Source: Syntrophotalea acetylenica
GTDB taxonomy: Bacteria > Desulfobacterota > Desulfuromonadia > Desulfuromonadales > Syntrophotaleaceae
Direction of reading: 5' to 3'
Assembly (NCBI RefSeq): GCF_001888165.1
Contig: NZ_CP015455.1
Location: forward strand, 2,846,001 to 2,910,000
Length of the DNA stretch: 64,000 nt
In this document: positions 1 to 9,445 of the stretch, in pieces
Numbering within the stretch: position 1 is the first letter of the stretch
Layout: each line of letters starts with the position of its first letter
Notes under the pieces: generated by a model
The model's input: only the letters and a program-made list of their open reading frames with translations
What the model was told of the DNA's origin: nothing
The model's database searches: none
Position numbers and translations under genes: made by a program

Positions 1-623
1 CGGGCCAGGGCCTGGCCCTGGACATTGGTTCGGCCGTCGGCAGGTTTGCCTTCGAAATCCACGACCGGTTCGATTTCGTCATCGGCATCGACAAATCCGA
101 ATCTTTTATCCGCACCGCCCGGGAACTGCTGATTCGACGAGGACGGACGGTACTGCTGCCTGAGGAAGGGCAGCTGGTCCGGGAAACCACCCTGCGGCTG
201 CCTGCGGCCTGGCATGGCCACAATGTCGAATTTCTGGTGGCTGACGCCCAGGCCCTGCCGTTCCGGTCGAGTACTTTTTCCTGCCTGGCTTCCCTGAATC
301 TGGTCGACAAGCTGCCCTGTCCGCTGCGGCATCTGGCCGAGATGGACCGCGTAGCCCTCTCGACGGGGGCACAGGTGCTGGTTTCGGATCCCTTTTCCTG
401 GTCCCTGGAAACCGCCGAGGAACGTCACTGGCTGGGGGGCAAAACCAGCCAGCCCTTTGCCGGTCGGGGCCTGGACAATATCGAAGCATTGCTGCGCGGC
501 GAACTGCCGGGTCTGCGGAAAAGCTGGTCCATGGAAAACCGGGGACATGTCTGGTGGAAAATCCGTACCCATGCCAATCATTTCGAGCTGATCCGCAGCT
601 GCTATATCAAGGCCCGGCGCTGA
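1..623 (+). CDS. SAM-dependent methyltransferase, C-terminal part (5' end outside window)
   Basis: The reading frame is open from base 3 to a TGA at 621-623, so only the C-terminal ~206 residues are present. The first residues form a class I methyltransferase motif I (ALDIGSAVGRFAFEIH). It is followed by an acidic residue in VIGIDKSESF that would bind the SAM ribose, and by VADAQALPF (motif III/IV region). The pattern is closest, from memory, to methyltransferases of the 4-mercaptohistidine/OvoA C-terminal type, but the substrate cannot be read from sequence. It ends 32 bases before the molybdopterin oxidoreductase and probably shares its transcript. The true start lies upstream of the window. 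Confidence 0.8.
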   Translation, partial: GQGLALDIGSAVGRFAFEIHDRFDFVIGIDKSESFIRTARELLIRRGRTVLLPEEGQLVRETTLRLPAAWHGHNVEFLVADAQALPFRSSTFSCLASLNLVDKLPCPLRHLAEMDRVALSTGAQVLVSDPFSWSLETAEERHWLGGKTSQPFAGRGLDNIEALLRGELPGLRKSWSMENRGHVWWKIRTHANHFELIRSCYIKARR

Positions 624-655
624 CCGAAACGCCTGCCTGCGAAAAGGAGCGCGCC

Positions 656-2710
656 ATGAAAAAGGATACCATCTGCCGCCTGTGCTCGGCCTGTTGTCCG
701 GTGGAAGCCGAGGTGGAAAACGGCCGGCTCATCGCCGTCAAGCGCAAATCACTCGCGCCCCCCGATCAGCAACTTTCCTGCCCCAAACTGCTGGCGGCAG
801 TGGAAATCACCTATGCCCCCGAGCGGCTCACCGTCCCCTTGATCCGGAACCGTAAGGGACAGCAGTGCGAAGCGGACTGGGACCAGGCCCTTGGCGCCGT
901 CACCTCGCAGATGGAAAAAATCCGGCAGCGTCATGGCCCCCAATCCGTGGCCTGGCTGCGCGGCATGGCCGCCGACTGGGGAGCGCCCTGGGATTATGCC
1001 AGTCGCCTGATGCAGGCCTTCGGTTCACCCAATATCATCGGCAACGGGTCCGTCTGCCATGTCGCCAGGGAAATGGCCCACCATTTCACCTACGGCGCCA
1101 TGACCATCCCCCAGACAAAGGATGCGCGCTGCGTTCTGATCTGGGGGAAAAACGACCGCAACACCTGCCCGCCGGCCTTCGAAGCCATTCAGCAGGCAAG
1201 ACGGCAGGGTGCACGCCTGATCGTTGTCGATCCGCTGCGCACCCCACTGGCGGAGATGGCCGATATCTGGCTGCAGATCAAGCCCGGCCACGACGGTCTG
1301 CTGGCCATGTCCATGATCAGCACCATCATCGAAGAGGGGCTGTATGATCGCGCCTTCGTGACGCAATGGTGCACCGGGTTCGAGGAACTGCGCCGTGCCG
1401 CACGGCCTTTCACCGCCGAAACTGTCGCCGCGGATACCTGGCTGGAGCCGGCCGCCATCCGCGCTGCCGCGCGCTTGTACGCCACCACCGCGCCCGCCTG
1501 CATCGTCGATGGCAACGGCCTGGATATGCAGCTGCAGGTTTTTGACGCCACCCGCGCCGTCTGCATGCTGCGCGCCCTGACCGGCAACCTCGACCGCCCC
1601 GGCGGGGACCTGCTGCCTCAGCCGGTGCCGGCACGCAACCTCCAACTCCAGGATCAGCTGCCCGCGCAGCTACCGGCGATCACCTGCGGCTATCCCCTGT
1701 TCAGCAGTTTCCACCCCAATTGGGGGCTGCATGCGCAATCCGCCCTGATCGATGCCATCCTCGAAGAACGGCCCTATCCGATCCGCATGCTCATCGTGCA
1801 GTCCGGCAACCCGGCCGTCACCATGACGGACACCCGCCGGGTGCGCCAGGCGTTGCAAAAACTCGACTGTCTGGTGGTCATTGATCTGTTCCCTACGCAG
1901 ACCACGCGTCTGGCCGATGTCGTTTTGCCCGCCTGCGGATGCTTTGAAAAAACCCAGCTCAACCGGGCCGCCCTGCGTCATAATCTGATATGCCTGCAGG
2001 ACCAGGTGATCGACCCTGTCGGCGACAGCTGGCCCGACTGGAAAATCGTGTTCGAGCTCGGCCGCAGGCTTAACCTGGACAGATTATTCCCCTGGCACAG
2101 CGTCGACCAGGCCATCGACTGCCAGCTGGAACCGGCGGGCATCACCACCGCGCAATTGCGCCGCCATCCGCAGGGCATCCGCACGGAGCCTGTCGCTTTC
2201 GAAAAGTACCGTCGCAACGGATTCGCAACGCCCACCGGCAAGGTCGAATTTCACTCCCCGCGGCTGGCGCGCCATGGCCAACCGGCAACCCCTTTTGAAA
2301 ACGGGTTCGGCCCGGCCCTGGCCTTTGCCGATCAGCACCGGGAATACCCTTTCATTGCTATCAGCGGCGAGCGCAGCAGTCGTTACACCCATTCCCAGTT
2401 TCACCATATCCCCTCCCTGCGCCGCCAGGAAAACGAAGGCGTGGTCGACCTGCATCCCGACGACGCCTGCCGGCTCGGTATCGGCAACGGCGACCCGCTG
2501 CGGGTAACAACCCCCAGGGGCAGCCTTTACATGAAGGCCCGCCTCTGCGACCGGGTGCATGTCGGGTCCATTTGCATCGGCTGGGGATGGGGTGAAGTCG
2601 ATCCACGGCACGGCATCAACAACCTGACCGACGATTCCTGCCGCAACCCCGTTACCGCCACGCCATCGAACCGCGGTTTTTTGTGCAGGGTGGAAAAAAC
2701 GCAGGGATAA
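656..2710 (+). CDS. Molybdopterin (bis-MGD) oxidoreductase, acetylene hydratase/thiosulfate reductase type
   Basis: 684-residue Mo/W bis-MGD enzyme. The N-terminus carries a [4Fe-4S] motif C-x2-C-x3-C-x27-C (Cys7, 10, 14, 42). Cys134 in NGSVCHVAREM is the likely metal ligand, and the C-terminal domain (EYPFIAISGER, VVDLHPDDA, GSICIGWG) is the usual cofactor-binding barrel. ATG 656 is chosen because it follows AAGGAGCGCGCC; the frame extends 5' to 554 but overlaps the methyltransferase. No twin-arginine signal is present, so it is probably cytoplasmic. The spacing 'CPVEAEV' resembles Pelobacter acetylene hydratase, but the residue after the second cluster Cys is Ser11, where that enzyme has its catalytic Asp13. 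It is therefore unlikely to hydrate acetylene; substrate unknown. Confidence 0.88.
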   Translation: MKKDTICRLCSACCPVEAEVENGRLIAVKRKSLAPPDQQLSCPKLLAAVEITYAPERLTVPLIRNRKGQQCEADWDQALGAVTSQMEKIRQRHGPQSVAWLRGMAADWGAPWDYASRLMQAFGSPNIIGNGSVCHVAREMAHHFTYGAMTIPQTKDARCVLIWGKNDRNTCPPAFEAIQQARRQGARLIVVDPLRTPLAEMADIWLQIKPGHDGLLAMSMISTIIEEGLYDRAFVTQWCTGFEELRRAARPFTAETVAADTWLEPAAIRAAARLYATTAPACIVDGNGLDMQLQVFDATRAVCMLRALTGNLDRPGGDLLPQPVPARNLQLQDQLPAQLPAITCGYPLFSSFHPNWGLHAQSALIDAILEERPYPIRMLIVQSGNPAVTMTDTRRVRQALQKLDCLVVIDLFPTQTTRLADVVLPACGCFEKTQLNRAALRHNLICLQDQVIDPVGDSWPDWKIVFELGRRLNLDRLFPWHSVDQAIDCQLEPAGITTAQLRRHPQGIRTEPVAFEKYRRNGFATPTGKVEFHSPRLARHGQPATPFENGFGPALAFADQHREYPFIAISGERSSRYTHSQFHHIPSLRRQENEGVVDLHPDDACRLGIGNGDPLRVTTPRGSLYMKARLCDRVHVGSICIGWGWGEVDPRHGINNLTDDSCRNPVTATPSNRGFLCRVEKTQG

Positions 2711-2726
2711 ATCCCGAGGCATGCAC

Positions 2727-2773
2727 CAAGGCCGCCGGATATTCACCTGAGCGGTGCCATGCCGGCGGCCTTG
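2727..2773. terminator. Hairpin between convergent genes (terminator-like)
   Basis: A 12-bp perfect stem, CAAGGCCGCCGG pairing with CCGGCGGCCTTG, with a 23-nt loop. It lies 16 bases after the stop of the molybdopterin oxidoreductase and before the end of the minus-strand small ORF. There is no T tract on either side, so it is not a textbook intrinsic terminator, but position and strength suggest a transcript end or 3' stabiliser. Confidence 0.45.
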
Positions 2774-2817
2774 CGTGAATCGCACAGCCGCTTTGCCAAG
2801 CCCTGGTTCCGTAACGA

Positions 2818-2985
2818 TTACCGGGGCCGACGGCCCCGGGTAGTGATCAGGCAGACAAACAGCACCAGACACAGAATCTGCCATGCCAGCAGTGAATTCC
2901 AGAGGTTCTGCAGCAAATGCCCCATCTGCAGCGACCACTCGTACAGGCTGTCACCCAACAATGCGCGTATGGATTCCATGAACAT
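2818..2985 (-). CDS. Small hydrophobic membrane protein (55 aa), hypothetical
   Basis: A 55-codon ORF starting MFMESIRALLGDSLYEW with one clear transmembrane segment (LLAWQILCLVLFVCLIT) followed by a basic tail RGRRPR. The start lies behind an AAAAAGGGGGGACA purine run that could be a ribosome site. The tail codons lie on an 8-bp GC hairpin at 2821-2839. The topology (charged, amphipathic N-terminus, one helix, positive C-terminus) is typical of small regulatory membrane proteins. No family is recognised. The gene stands alone between two convergent/divergent blocks, so its role cannot be inferred from context. Confidence 0.5.
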   Translation of the reverse strand: MFMESIRALLGDSLYEWSLQMGHLLQNLWNSLLAWQILCLVLFVCLITTRGRRPR

Positions 2986-3110
2986 TGTCCCCCCTTTTTA
3001 AGCAGCAGCACAACAAGCGCCAAGCTAACCGGCCCGATCCCTAAAAGAAGTGTGCCCGGGATTTGCCGAACGGCAAGCGGCGGCCCGGAAAAAACGGCCA
3101 TCGGCCCGAA

Positions 3111-4601
3111 TCATGCTTTTCCCGGCACGGGACCGGCCGGCGCTTCGCTCAACCGCGCTGTAAAGCCGCCGCCAACGGCCGCCACCATCTCCATGCGGTG
3201 CCGGATGCAGGGAATACGATCTTCCGGATGGTGGGTCACATAAAGAAGCTGGGTATGCCCGCCCGCGCCGAGGTGATCGACCAGCTTCAGCACCATCTCC
3301 CGGTTGACTTCGTCCAGCCCCTGGCAAGGCTCGTCCAGAATCAGCAGGACCGGCATCTTGACCATGGCACGGGCCAGCAGGACCAGGCGCTGCTCGCCAT
3401 AGGACAGAGCGCGCAGCGGCACGTGGCGCTTGTCCGCCATCTGCAGGATCTCCAGCCACTGCAGCGCGATGTCCCGCTGCGTGCGCGAGTAGCGCCCATA
3501 TACCCCGATACTGTCGAAAAACCCGGAAACAACGGCCAGTTCGACCGTAACCCCGACCCGGTAACTTTCCTGGAAAGCGGTGGACACCAGACCGATTTGC
3601 CGCTTGATGTCCCAGATGCTCTCCCCCGTGCCCCGTTGGCGCCCGAACAGGCGGATGTCATTGGCATAAGCCTGGGGATTGTCGCCGGAAATCAGGCTCA
3701 GAAGGGTCGATTTTCCCGAGCCGTTGGGCCCGGAAATCTGCCAGTGCTGACCGGGCAGCACCGTCCAGTCAAGACCGTTCAGGACATATCTGCCATCATA
3801 GCGGACCATCACCTGTTTCATTTCGATCAGCGGTCCCCGCCCGGGCCAGGAGTCGGAGTCCTGCTTTTTGTCGCCTCGCGGCAGCTGATCCGGCAAGCTG
3901 TAGTGAAAAGCATGCAACCGCCGCAGCGCTCCGGATGCAAGCATCTGCTCCCGGGTGCCGCAAGCGAAAAGACGGCAGTCGCGGATATAGGCCACATGGG
4001 TCAGGCAGGGGAGAATTTCACTGAAACGGTTCAACAGCAGCACAATGCAAAGCCCCCGTTGCGTCAGGGCGGTGATCAGCCCGCGCAGAACCTCACGGGA
4101 AGCGCTATCCAGACCGTCGAACGGCTCGTCAAGCACCAGCAGCTCCGGCTCCTGCAACAGTGCCCGGCAGATCAACACCTTGCGCATTTCGCCTGTGGAC
4201 AGGTAGCGGATGCCACGGTCAAGCAACCCGTCCAGGCCGAGCTGCCCGACAAGCTCTTCGAGTCTCCGTGCGGCTTCGGGCCGACCCTCCAGGATAAAAT
4301 CCCGCACCGGAGTACCCTGGTCTATCCGGTCCAGAAAATCGGTGTCGTCTTTGTATCGCTCGATTCCAAGAATTTCGTCGACCGTTTCAAACGCGACACA
4401 CACCGATTTCCCGGCGAGGTGCAAGGTTCCACGGAGAACCTCCATTTCACCGCACAACAGCCTGCCCAGCGCCGACTTCCCTGAACCGTTGGCACCCACC
4501 ACGGCCCAATGCTGACCGTTGCCGATGCGAAGATGGATATCCTGCAGCCGGGCATGCTTGCCGATGCGTGCCGTAACCCCGTCAAGATAAATTTCCGCCA
4601 C
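3111..4601 (-). CDS. modF: Tandem ABC ATPase, ModF-like (molybdate-linked)
   Basis: About 496 residues with two complete ABC ATPase domains and no membrane segments. Domain 1 has Walker A GANGSGKS, signature LSTGE and Walker B LLVLDEPFDG. Domain 2 has GPNGSGKS, LSYGEQ and LLILDEPCQGLD. This double-domain soluble layout matches ModF/PhrA proteins encoded with molybdate transport genes, and a bis-MGD enzyme gene is the upstream neighbour. I chose the GTG at 4601 because GGGGAG lies 6 bases before it; the frame continues to an ATG at 4700. The exact role of ModF is not well established, so the symbol is by resemblance. Confidence 0.78.
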   Translation of the reverse strand: MAEIYLDGVTARIGKHARLQDIHLRIGNGQHWAVVGANGSGKSALGRLLCGEMEVLRGTLHLAGKSVCVAFETVDEILGIERYKDDTDFLDRIDQGTPVRDFILEGRPEAARRLEELVGQLGLDGLLDRGIRYLSTGEMRKVLICRALLQEPELLVLDEPFDGLDSASREVLRGLITALTQRGLCIVLLLNRFSEILPCLTHVAYIRDCRLFACGTREQMLASGALRRLHAFHYSLPDQLPRGDKKQDSDSWPGRGPLIEMKQVMVRYDGRYVLNGLDWTVLPGQHWQISGPNGSGKSTLLSLISGDNPQAYANDIRLFGRQRGTGESIWDIKRQIGLVSTAFQESYRVGVTVELAVVSGFFDSIGVYGRYSRTQRDIALQWLEILQMADKRHVPLRALSYGEQRLVLLARAMVKMPVLLILDEPCQGLDEVNREMVLKLVDHLGAGGHTQLLYVTHHPEDRIPCIRHRMEMVAAVGGGFTARLSEAPAGPVPGKA

Positions 4602-4774
4602 CTGCCACTCCCCAAAAAGGTTATTGTGCCGCCCGCAAAACGCAAGGCCTCTCCCCACTGCTCTGGCGGTGATGGTATCCAAAAAAGGTGCCATGGTCAC
4701 GGATAATCCGGATCCCGCCGGATGGCGCGCAAGCCAGAATTATAACCGGCTATGTTTGTGCCAACATACGAGGT

Positions 4775-5146
4775 TCAGGGGAAGGGATTGCGGGGATCGG
4801 ACCGCAAACGCAGATCAAAGGCACCGAGCAGAGCCCGGGCGGCAGCCCGCGGCGGCATGCGCAGCAACCGGCGCTGAAAAGCCGTGGCGCCGCCGGGCAC
4901 ATTGGCCAGCAGGTAATCGAGGGCGGCGCGCTGGTCGGGCTGCCAAACCAGCTGCACCAGTTCATCGGCGGTTTCTTCGTGAACCAGACACGCACAATCG
5001 GCCAGCCCCCAGGACATGAGCTGAAACACCGGCAGCACCACAGGGTGTTCACTGACCCCGGCGGCCTTGAGCTTGAGGCTGGCCAGACGATTGAGAGGAG
5101 TCAGCCGCAGAGCCGCGGCCCCGCCTGGATGTCTTTTCTCGCGCAT
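4775..5146 (-). CDS. Hypothetical protein (123 aa)
   Basis: A 123-residue ORF with protein-like composition, including the stretches VVLPVFQLMSWGLADCACL and DYLLANVPGGATAFQRRLL, predicted mainly helical, with no signal or membrane segment. An AGGTGG purine stretch lies 6 bases before the ATG. No domain is recognised. It is monocistronic or the last gene after the GGDEF/kinase cluster, from which it is separated by 280 bases with no evident gene. Overlapping frames on the other strand look like shadows because they lack a ribosome site and continuous hydrophobic patterning. Confidence 0.5.
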   Translation of the reverse strand: MREKRHPGGAAALRLTPLNRLASLKLKAAGVSEHPVVLPVFQLMSWGLADCACLVHEETADELVQLVWQPDQRAALDYLLANVPGGATAFQRRLLRMPPRAAARALLGAFDLRLRSDPRNPFP

Positions 5147-5426
5147 TGTCTGCCACCTGTCACAGCGTCACGCCAAGGAAAATCCCGCACACATAGGGAC
5201 CTCCGGGACGATCAACGCATTAAATCAGCGATTGCTTCAAGATCGATGAATCCGGGGTTGCGGGCCGCGCGACGCACCCTTTTTTCGATCACGGCGCCGG
5301 TGCGGCGGCTGGGCCTTCCCATTTACGGTAAAAACAACACACCCAGAGACAGAATCAAGTATGCCGCAATTTTTCAGTAAAAAAAGCTTCCCGGCCATAT
5401 TGGCCCGGATCCGTAAAGAACACTTC

Positions 5427-6728
5427 TCAGGGAAAAGTCTGTTGGCGATAAAAAGCATAGGCGCCCTTGCCGGCATGTTTGACCTGATACATGGCGGCAT
5501 CGGCACGGCTGATAAGTTCGTCCGCCGACCGTGCGTGTTGCGGATAGAGGCAGATGCCAACGGAGGCGCCAAGCCGGATCTCCCGATCCCGCAGAACCAG
5601 GGGTGCCGACAACCCGTCGAGGATCTTGCGGGCCACCAGCGCGGCATCCCCGTCGTCGTTGATATTCGCCAGCAGGATGCCGAACTCGTCGCCACCGATT
5701 CGGGCGGCGGTGTCGGTGGAACGCAGCAGATCGTGCAGACGCTTGCCGATGGCTTCCAGGACCCGGTCACCGGTGACATGGCCGAAGCGGTCGTTAATCT
5801 CCTTGAAGCCGTCGAGATCGATGAACAGCATGGCGAGATGGCCGTCGGTACGTCGGGCCAGGGCCAGAGCCTGCTCCAGCCGGTCAACCAGCAGGCGACG
5901 GTTGGGCAGGCCGGTCAAAGGATCATGAGTCGCCTGCTCCTGCAGTTGCCGATTCAGCACAAGCAATTGCGTCTGCGCCTGTTTCTGCGCACTGACATCG
6001 GTCACCACGCCGGCCAGACGATAAGACTGCCCCCGGGAATCCAGCACGGGGAACCTGCGATCCCGTACCCACGACAAGGAACCGTCGGGACGCACGACAC
6101 GATATTCCAGTTGCAGGCTTTCGGCGGGCGGCTGGCCAAACAACGCCCGCACCATGTCGCGATCGTCCTGGTGGACCCCCTCCATGAATGACAAAGGATC
6201 CTGATGCAGATCCTCCCGCCTGCGACCCCAGATCTTTTCATACGCCGGGCTGACATACACCAGTTTTTCAAAATCAGGGGTGCTGAGCCAGAAAACGTCG
6301 TCGATATTCTCGGCAATCAGCCGAAATTTATCTTCGCTTTCCCGCGCCTGGCAGTCCAAAGCATACCTGTGCAGAGCCAGCTCGACGCTGATGCGAAGAT
6401 CCTGTTCCTGGAAAGGCTTGCGCAAAAAACCGTAAGGGGCGGTGTTTTTGGCGCGCGCCAGAGTATCCTCATCGGCGTGAGAAGTGAGGTAAATCACCGG
6501 GATTCCGTATTTTTCGCGGATGTCAGCGGCTACCTCGATGCCGTTTACCACACCCTTGAGGCAGATATCCATGAGCACCAGATCGGGCTTGCATTTGGCT
6601 ACGGACTGCAGTGCTTCCCCGGCACAGGCGACAATGCCGCATACCGCATATCCCATGCGCAGCAGGCGGGCCCTGATTTCCAGCGCGATCAAGGCTTCAT
6701 CTTCAACAATCAACAGTTTGGCTTGCAC
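5427..6728 (-). CDS. Response regulator with PAS and GGDEF domains (diguanylate cyclase)
   Basis: 433 residues in three domains. A CheY-like receiver (residues ~1-120) has acidic pair VEDE, phospho-acceptor Asp in LVLMDICLKG, and LTSHAD and KPF. A PAS/PAC domain (~130-255) ends VVTDVSAQK. A GGDEF domain (~265-425) begins ATHDPLTGLPNRR and has an intact RIGGDEF active site, so c-di-GMP synthesis is expected. No RxxD inhibitory site is obvious five residues upstream of the motif. It lies 20 bases after the sensor kinase on the same strand, so the two are probably co-transcribed and the kinase is the likely phosphodonor. Confidence 0.93.
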   Translation of the reverse strand: MQAKLLIVEDEALIALEIRARLLRMGYAVCGIVACAGEALQSVAKCKPDLVLMDICLKGVVNGIEVAADIREKYGIPVIYLTSHADEDTLARAKNTAPYGFLRKPFQEQDLRISVELALHRYALDCQARESEDKFRLIAENIDDVFWLSTPDFEKLVYVSPAYEKIWGRRREDLHQDPLSFMEGVHQDDRDMVRALFGQPPAESLQLEYRVVRPDGSLSWVRDRRFPVLDSRGQSYRLAGVVTDVSAQKQAQTQLLVLNRQLQEQATHDPLTGLPNRRLLVDRLEQALALARRTDGHLAMLFIDLDGFKEINDRFGHVTGDRVLEAIGKRLHDLLRSTDTAARIGGDEFGILLANINDDGDAALVARKILDGLSAPLVLRDREIRLGASVGICLYPQHARSADELISRADAAMYQVKHAGKGAYAFYRQQTFP

Positions 6729-6748
6729 CGTGACAGGCTCCTTCGGAA

Positions 6749-8629
6749 TCAGGGACTCCCGACGGGGAAAATGATGTCAAAACGGGTTCCGGCGCCGTCA
6801 ACCAGGGAGATATCCCCATCGAGCTGCGCCACCAGCGCGCACACCAGCTGCAATCCCAGAGTCTGGGTATGGCGGTAGTCGAAGCCCGCGGGCAGACCCA
6901 CGCCGTCATCCGCAACGGACAACTTCACATCCCGCTGCCGGGAACTGATTTCGATCCTCACCATGCCGCGGCGGCCATCGGGGAACGCATGTTTGATGGC
7001 ATTGGAGAACAGTTCGGCAATCAGCAGACCGCAGGGCACGACTTTTTCGATATCGACGGTCACATCCGCTACGAGAACTTCACACTCGATGCGTGACTCG
7101 GGCAACATATTCACCTGACGCATGTGAGATACCAGACTGTGCACATACTCCCGCAGGCTGATATCGGCCAGGCTTTTGGACTGATAGAGCTGTTCATGGG
7201 CCAGGGCCATGGAACAGATGCGGTTCTGGCTTTCGGCAAACAACGCCCTGACCTCCGGATCCTCGATCTTCTGGGACTGCAGATACAGCAGACTCGAGAC
7301 CACCTGGAGGTTGTTTTTGACCCGGTGATGGATTTCCTTGAGGAGCACCTCCTTTTCCTCCAGTGAGGCCTTGAGGCGTTGCTCGGCGGTTTTGCGTTCG
7401 GTGATGTCGACCAGCAGGTTGACCGCTCCGATCAGATTGCCGGCACTATCGTACAAAGGTTCGGGGTAGGCGATCACGTGCGACGTGCCACCCTGTTCCC
7501 GGTCGACAAGCATCTCCTGGCCTTGAAACCGGCGCCCCTTTTCCAGCGTCATGGCCATGGGGCTCTCGGCGCAAACCATGGGGCTGCCATCGGGATAACG
7601 CAGACGATAGGCACCACTCCAGCGGTCCCGGTCGGGATCGGGCCGCCGCCCCCACAGTTCGGCGGCACAACGGTTGTAAAAAGTGATGCGTCCCTGCGCG
7701 TCGGTGGTGTAAGCCGCGATGGGCAGCATTTTCATCACCTGCCGCAGACGTTCCCTGCTCTGGCGCAGACTCTGTTCGGCTGCCTTGCGTTCGGTGATGT
7801 CCGTGATGAATACGCAATGGTACTCCCTGCCGCCAAACTCGACATGATTGACGCGAACCTCGACAGGGTAGGACCTGCCGTCCCTGGCGCGATGGACGGA
7901 TTCGATGGTATAGGATCCCAGGGTACGCACCTGCTTCCAGCGCCGAAAAAATTCCTCGGCGGGATAGGCCGGATCGAAATCGAAAATGGACATGCCGACA
8001 AGCTCTTCGCGGCTGTAGCCAAGGGCGCGACAGGCTGCCTCGTTGGCATAGAAAACCCTGGCGTCCTCGGTTATCCAGAAAGCCTGGTCGGTGGTATGGT
8101 CCACGACGTACTGGGTAAAACGCAGCGCTTCGTCGGCCTGCCTGCGCTCGGTGATATCTTCGATGAATCCCTCAATCTGATCCGGGCAGTCATCGACCTT
8201 GCAGAGGCGTACGCTACAATCGATAAAACTGCCGTCGCGGCATCGGTAGCGGCCTTCGAACTGCTGCCAACTGGAAGATTGTCGCACCTGTGCAAGCACC
8301 TCTTTTCCGGGATCTTCTCCGACACACAGCGTTTGCCGAAAACCATGCCGGTTGATATCCGCGATCATTTGATCCTGCGAATCATATTTGAACATCTGGA
8401 CCAAAGCGGGGTTAACGGCCAGCAACTGCATTTCGTGGGTGGCACGGAAAATGCCAAGAGGCGCATTTTCAAAAAAATGGCGATACCGTTTTTCCGAAGC
8501 GTAGAGGGCCTGTTCAACCTGCCAGGCGCTCTCTGTCGTTCCGCTTACCTTGTAACCATGTTCTTCAAGAAGTTTCCGAAAGATTTCCGGATCGTGTCCG
8601 GCTCCTTCGATGACCAGGAAGGTCCTCAT
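6749..8629 (-). CDS. Multi-PAS sensor histidine kinase (HisKA_2/HWE type)
   Basis: 626 residues with no transmembrane helices, so a cytoplasmic sensor. The N-terminal ~40 residues ([17 protein letters not shown]) look like a decayed receiver. Three PAS/PAC modules follow (each ending in ITERR or ITERK), then a HisKA_2 box [12 protein letters not shown] (phospho-His about residue 433). The ATPase domain has NAIKHAF (N box) and DDGVGLP (G1). Kinases of this family usually phosphorylate receivers such as the one 20 bases downstream. ATG 8629 is preferred over the in-frame start 60 bases upstream because GGAG lies 7 bases before it. Confidence 0.92.
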   Translation of the reverse strand: MRTFLVIEGAGHDPEIFRKLLEEHGYKVSGTTESAWQVEQALYASEKRYRHFFENAPLGIFRATHEMQLLAVNPALVQMFKYDSQDQMIADINRHGFRQTLCVGEDPGKEVLAQVRQSSSWQQFEGRYRCRDGSFIDCSVRLCKVDDCPDQIEGFIEDITERRQADEALRFTQYVVDHTTDQAFWITEDARVFYANEAACRALGYSREELVGMSIFDFDPAYPAEEFFRRWKQVRTLGSYTIESVHRARDGRSYPVEVRVNHVEFGGREYHCVFITDITERKAAEQSLRQSRERLRQVMKMLPIAAYTTDAQGRITFYNRCAAELWGRRPDPDRDRWSGAYRLRYPDGSPMVCAESPMAMTLEKGRRFQGQEMLVDREQGGTSHVIAYPEPLYDSAGNLIGAVNLLVDITERKTAEQRLKASLEEKEVLLKEIHHRVKNNLQVVSSLLYLQSQKIEDPEVRALFAESQNRICSMALAHEQLYQSKSLADISLREYVHSLVSHMRQVNMLPESRIECEVLVADVTVDIEKVVPCGLLIAELFSNAIKHAFPDGRRGMVRIEISSRQRDVKLSVADDGVGLPAGFDYRHTQTLGLQLVCALVAQLDGDISLVDGAGTRFDIIFPVGSP

Positions 8630-8984
8630 GCAAACTCCGTATGGCAGCGCGGCATGCCTTCTAGGATTGACAGGGACGGGCAGATTCACCTGGGATGAAA
8701 TATTTCCAACTAATCAATATTCGTTTTTTCTCGAGTCATACCTCATGTTCAAAGGATACAGAGTCAGTCTATTTTATTCCTGTATACGGAATCAATAGAA
8801 AACCGTTCTAGAAAACCCCCTGTCATGCCGAGGGACCGATGTTGAATCCAGGTTCGATGCGGCTCATCTCGGCAGGCATATTTGTATGCCGACCCCGGAA
8901 ACGTGTATACTGGGAGAGCAGCATCAGACTTTGGGTCGCAGCCATCCAGAGATTCAGGATAACTGCCAGGGTTCAGACGAGACC
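8630..8984. other. Divergent intergenic region (355 bp), no gene
   Basis: No supported ORF. It separates the leftward kinase from the rightward receiver gene and must hold promoters for both. The left part (8700-8810) is AT-rich. Around 8826-8880, TGCCGAG and CTCGGCA form the arms of a possible stem-loop with a long loop. Confidence 0.6.
8882..8911 (+). promoter_or_regulatory. Candidate sigma-70-type promoter for the receiver gene
   Basis: TTGTAT, an 18-base spacer, then TATACT, 73 bases before the receiver ATG. Match by eye only; no start-site data. Confidence 0.3.
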
Positions 8985-9392
8985 ATGAAACAGCCAGCGG
9001 AAATCAGAATACTGCTTGTGGAGGACGAAGCCATTACGGCACTGGCCCTGGCCAGTGCCCTGCAGGCCATGGGATATCAGATCAGCCCCCCGGTTGCCAC
9101 CGGGGAAAAAGCCCTCGCGAGCCTGGCCCTCGACCCCGTCGATGTGGTACTGATGGACATCAGCCTTGCCGGCAGCCTGAACGGCATCGAAACGGCCCGC
9201 AAGATGATGCAGGCCGGACATCGGGACATCATCTTCATCACCGGCTATTCCTGCGGCCTGCTGTATGACAGCGCCAGAGCACTCGATCCGGTGGCGATCT
9301 TCACCAAACCGGTCAAGCCCGCGGATCTGAAAGCCGCCATCGATGGGGCCGTCCTGCCACCCCCGCCCTGCAACGGATGCTCGCGACCGTAA
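8985..9392 (+). CDS. Stand-alone receiver-domain response regulator
   Basis: 135 residues consisting of one receiver domain: acidic pair LLVEDEA, phosphorylation site VVLMDISLAG, FITGYS in place of the usual T/S loop, and KPVKPADL. No output domain is present; the tail PPPPCNGCSRP is short and Cys-containing. It probably acts as a phosphorelay intermediate or by protein contact. ATG 8985 gives the canonical start about 9 residues before the first beta-strand; the longer frame from 8886 has no ribosome site. It is divergent from the multi-PAS kinase and upstream of the sigma-54 activator, so either could be its partner. Confidence 0.88.
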   Translation: MKQPAEIRILLVEDEAITALALASALQAMGYQISPPVATGEKALASLALDPVDVVLMDISLAGSLNGIETARKMMQAGHRDIIFITGYSCGLLYDSARALDPVAIFTKPVKPADLKAAIDGAVLPPPPCNGCSRP

Positions 9393-9445
9393 AGGCCCCC
9401 GGCGATCGCGCGTAGCAACCCACCTTTATTACAGGTTTCGAAACC

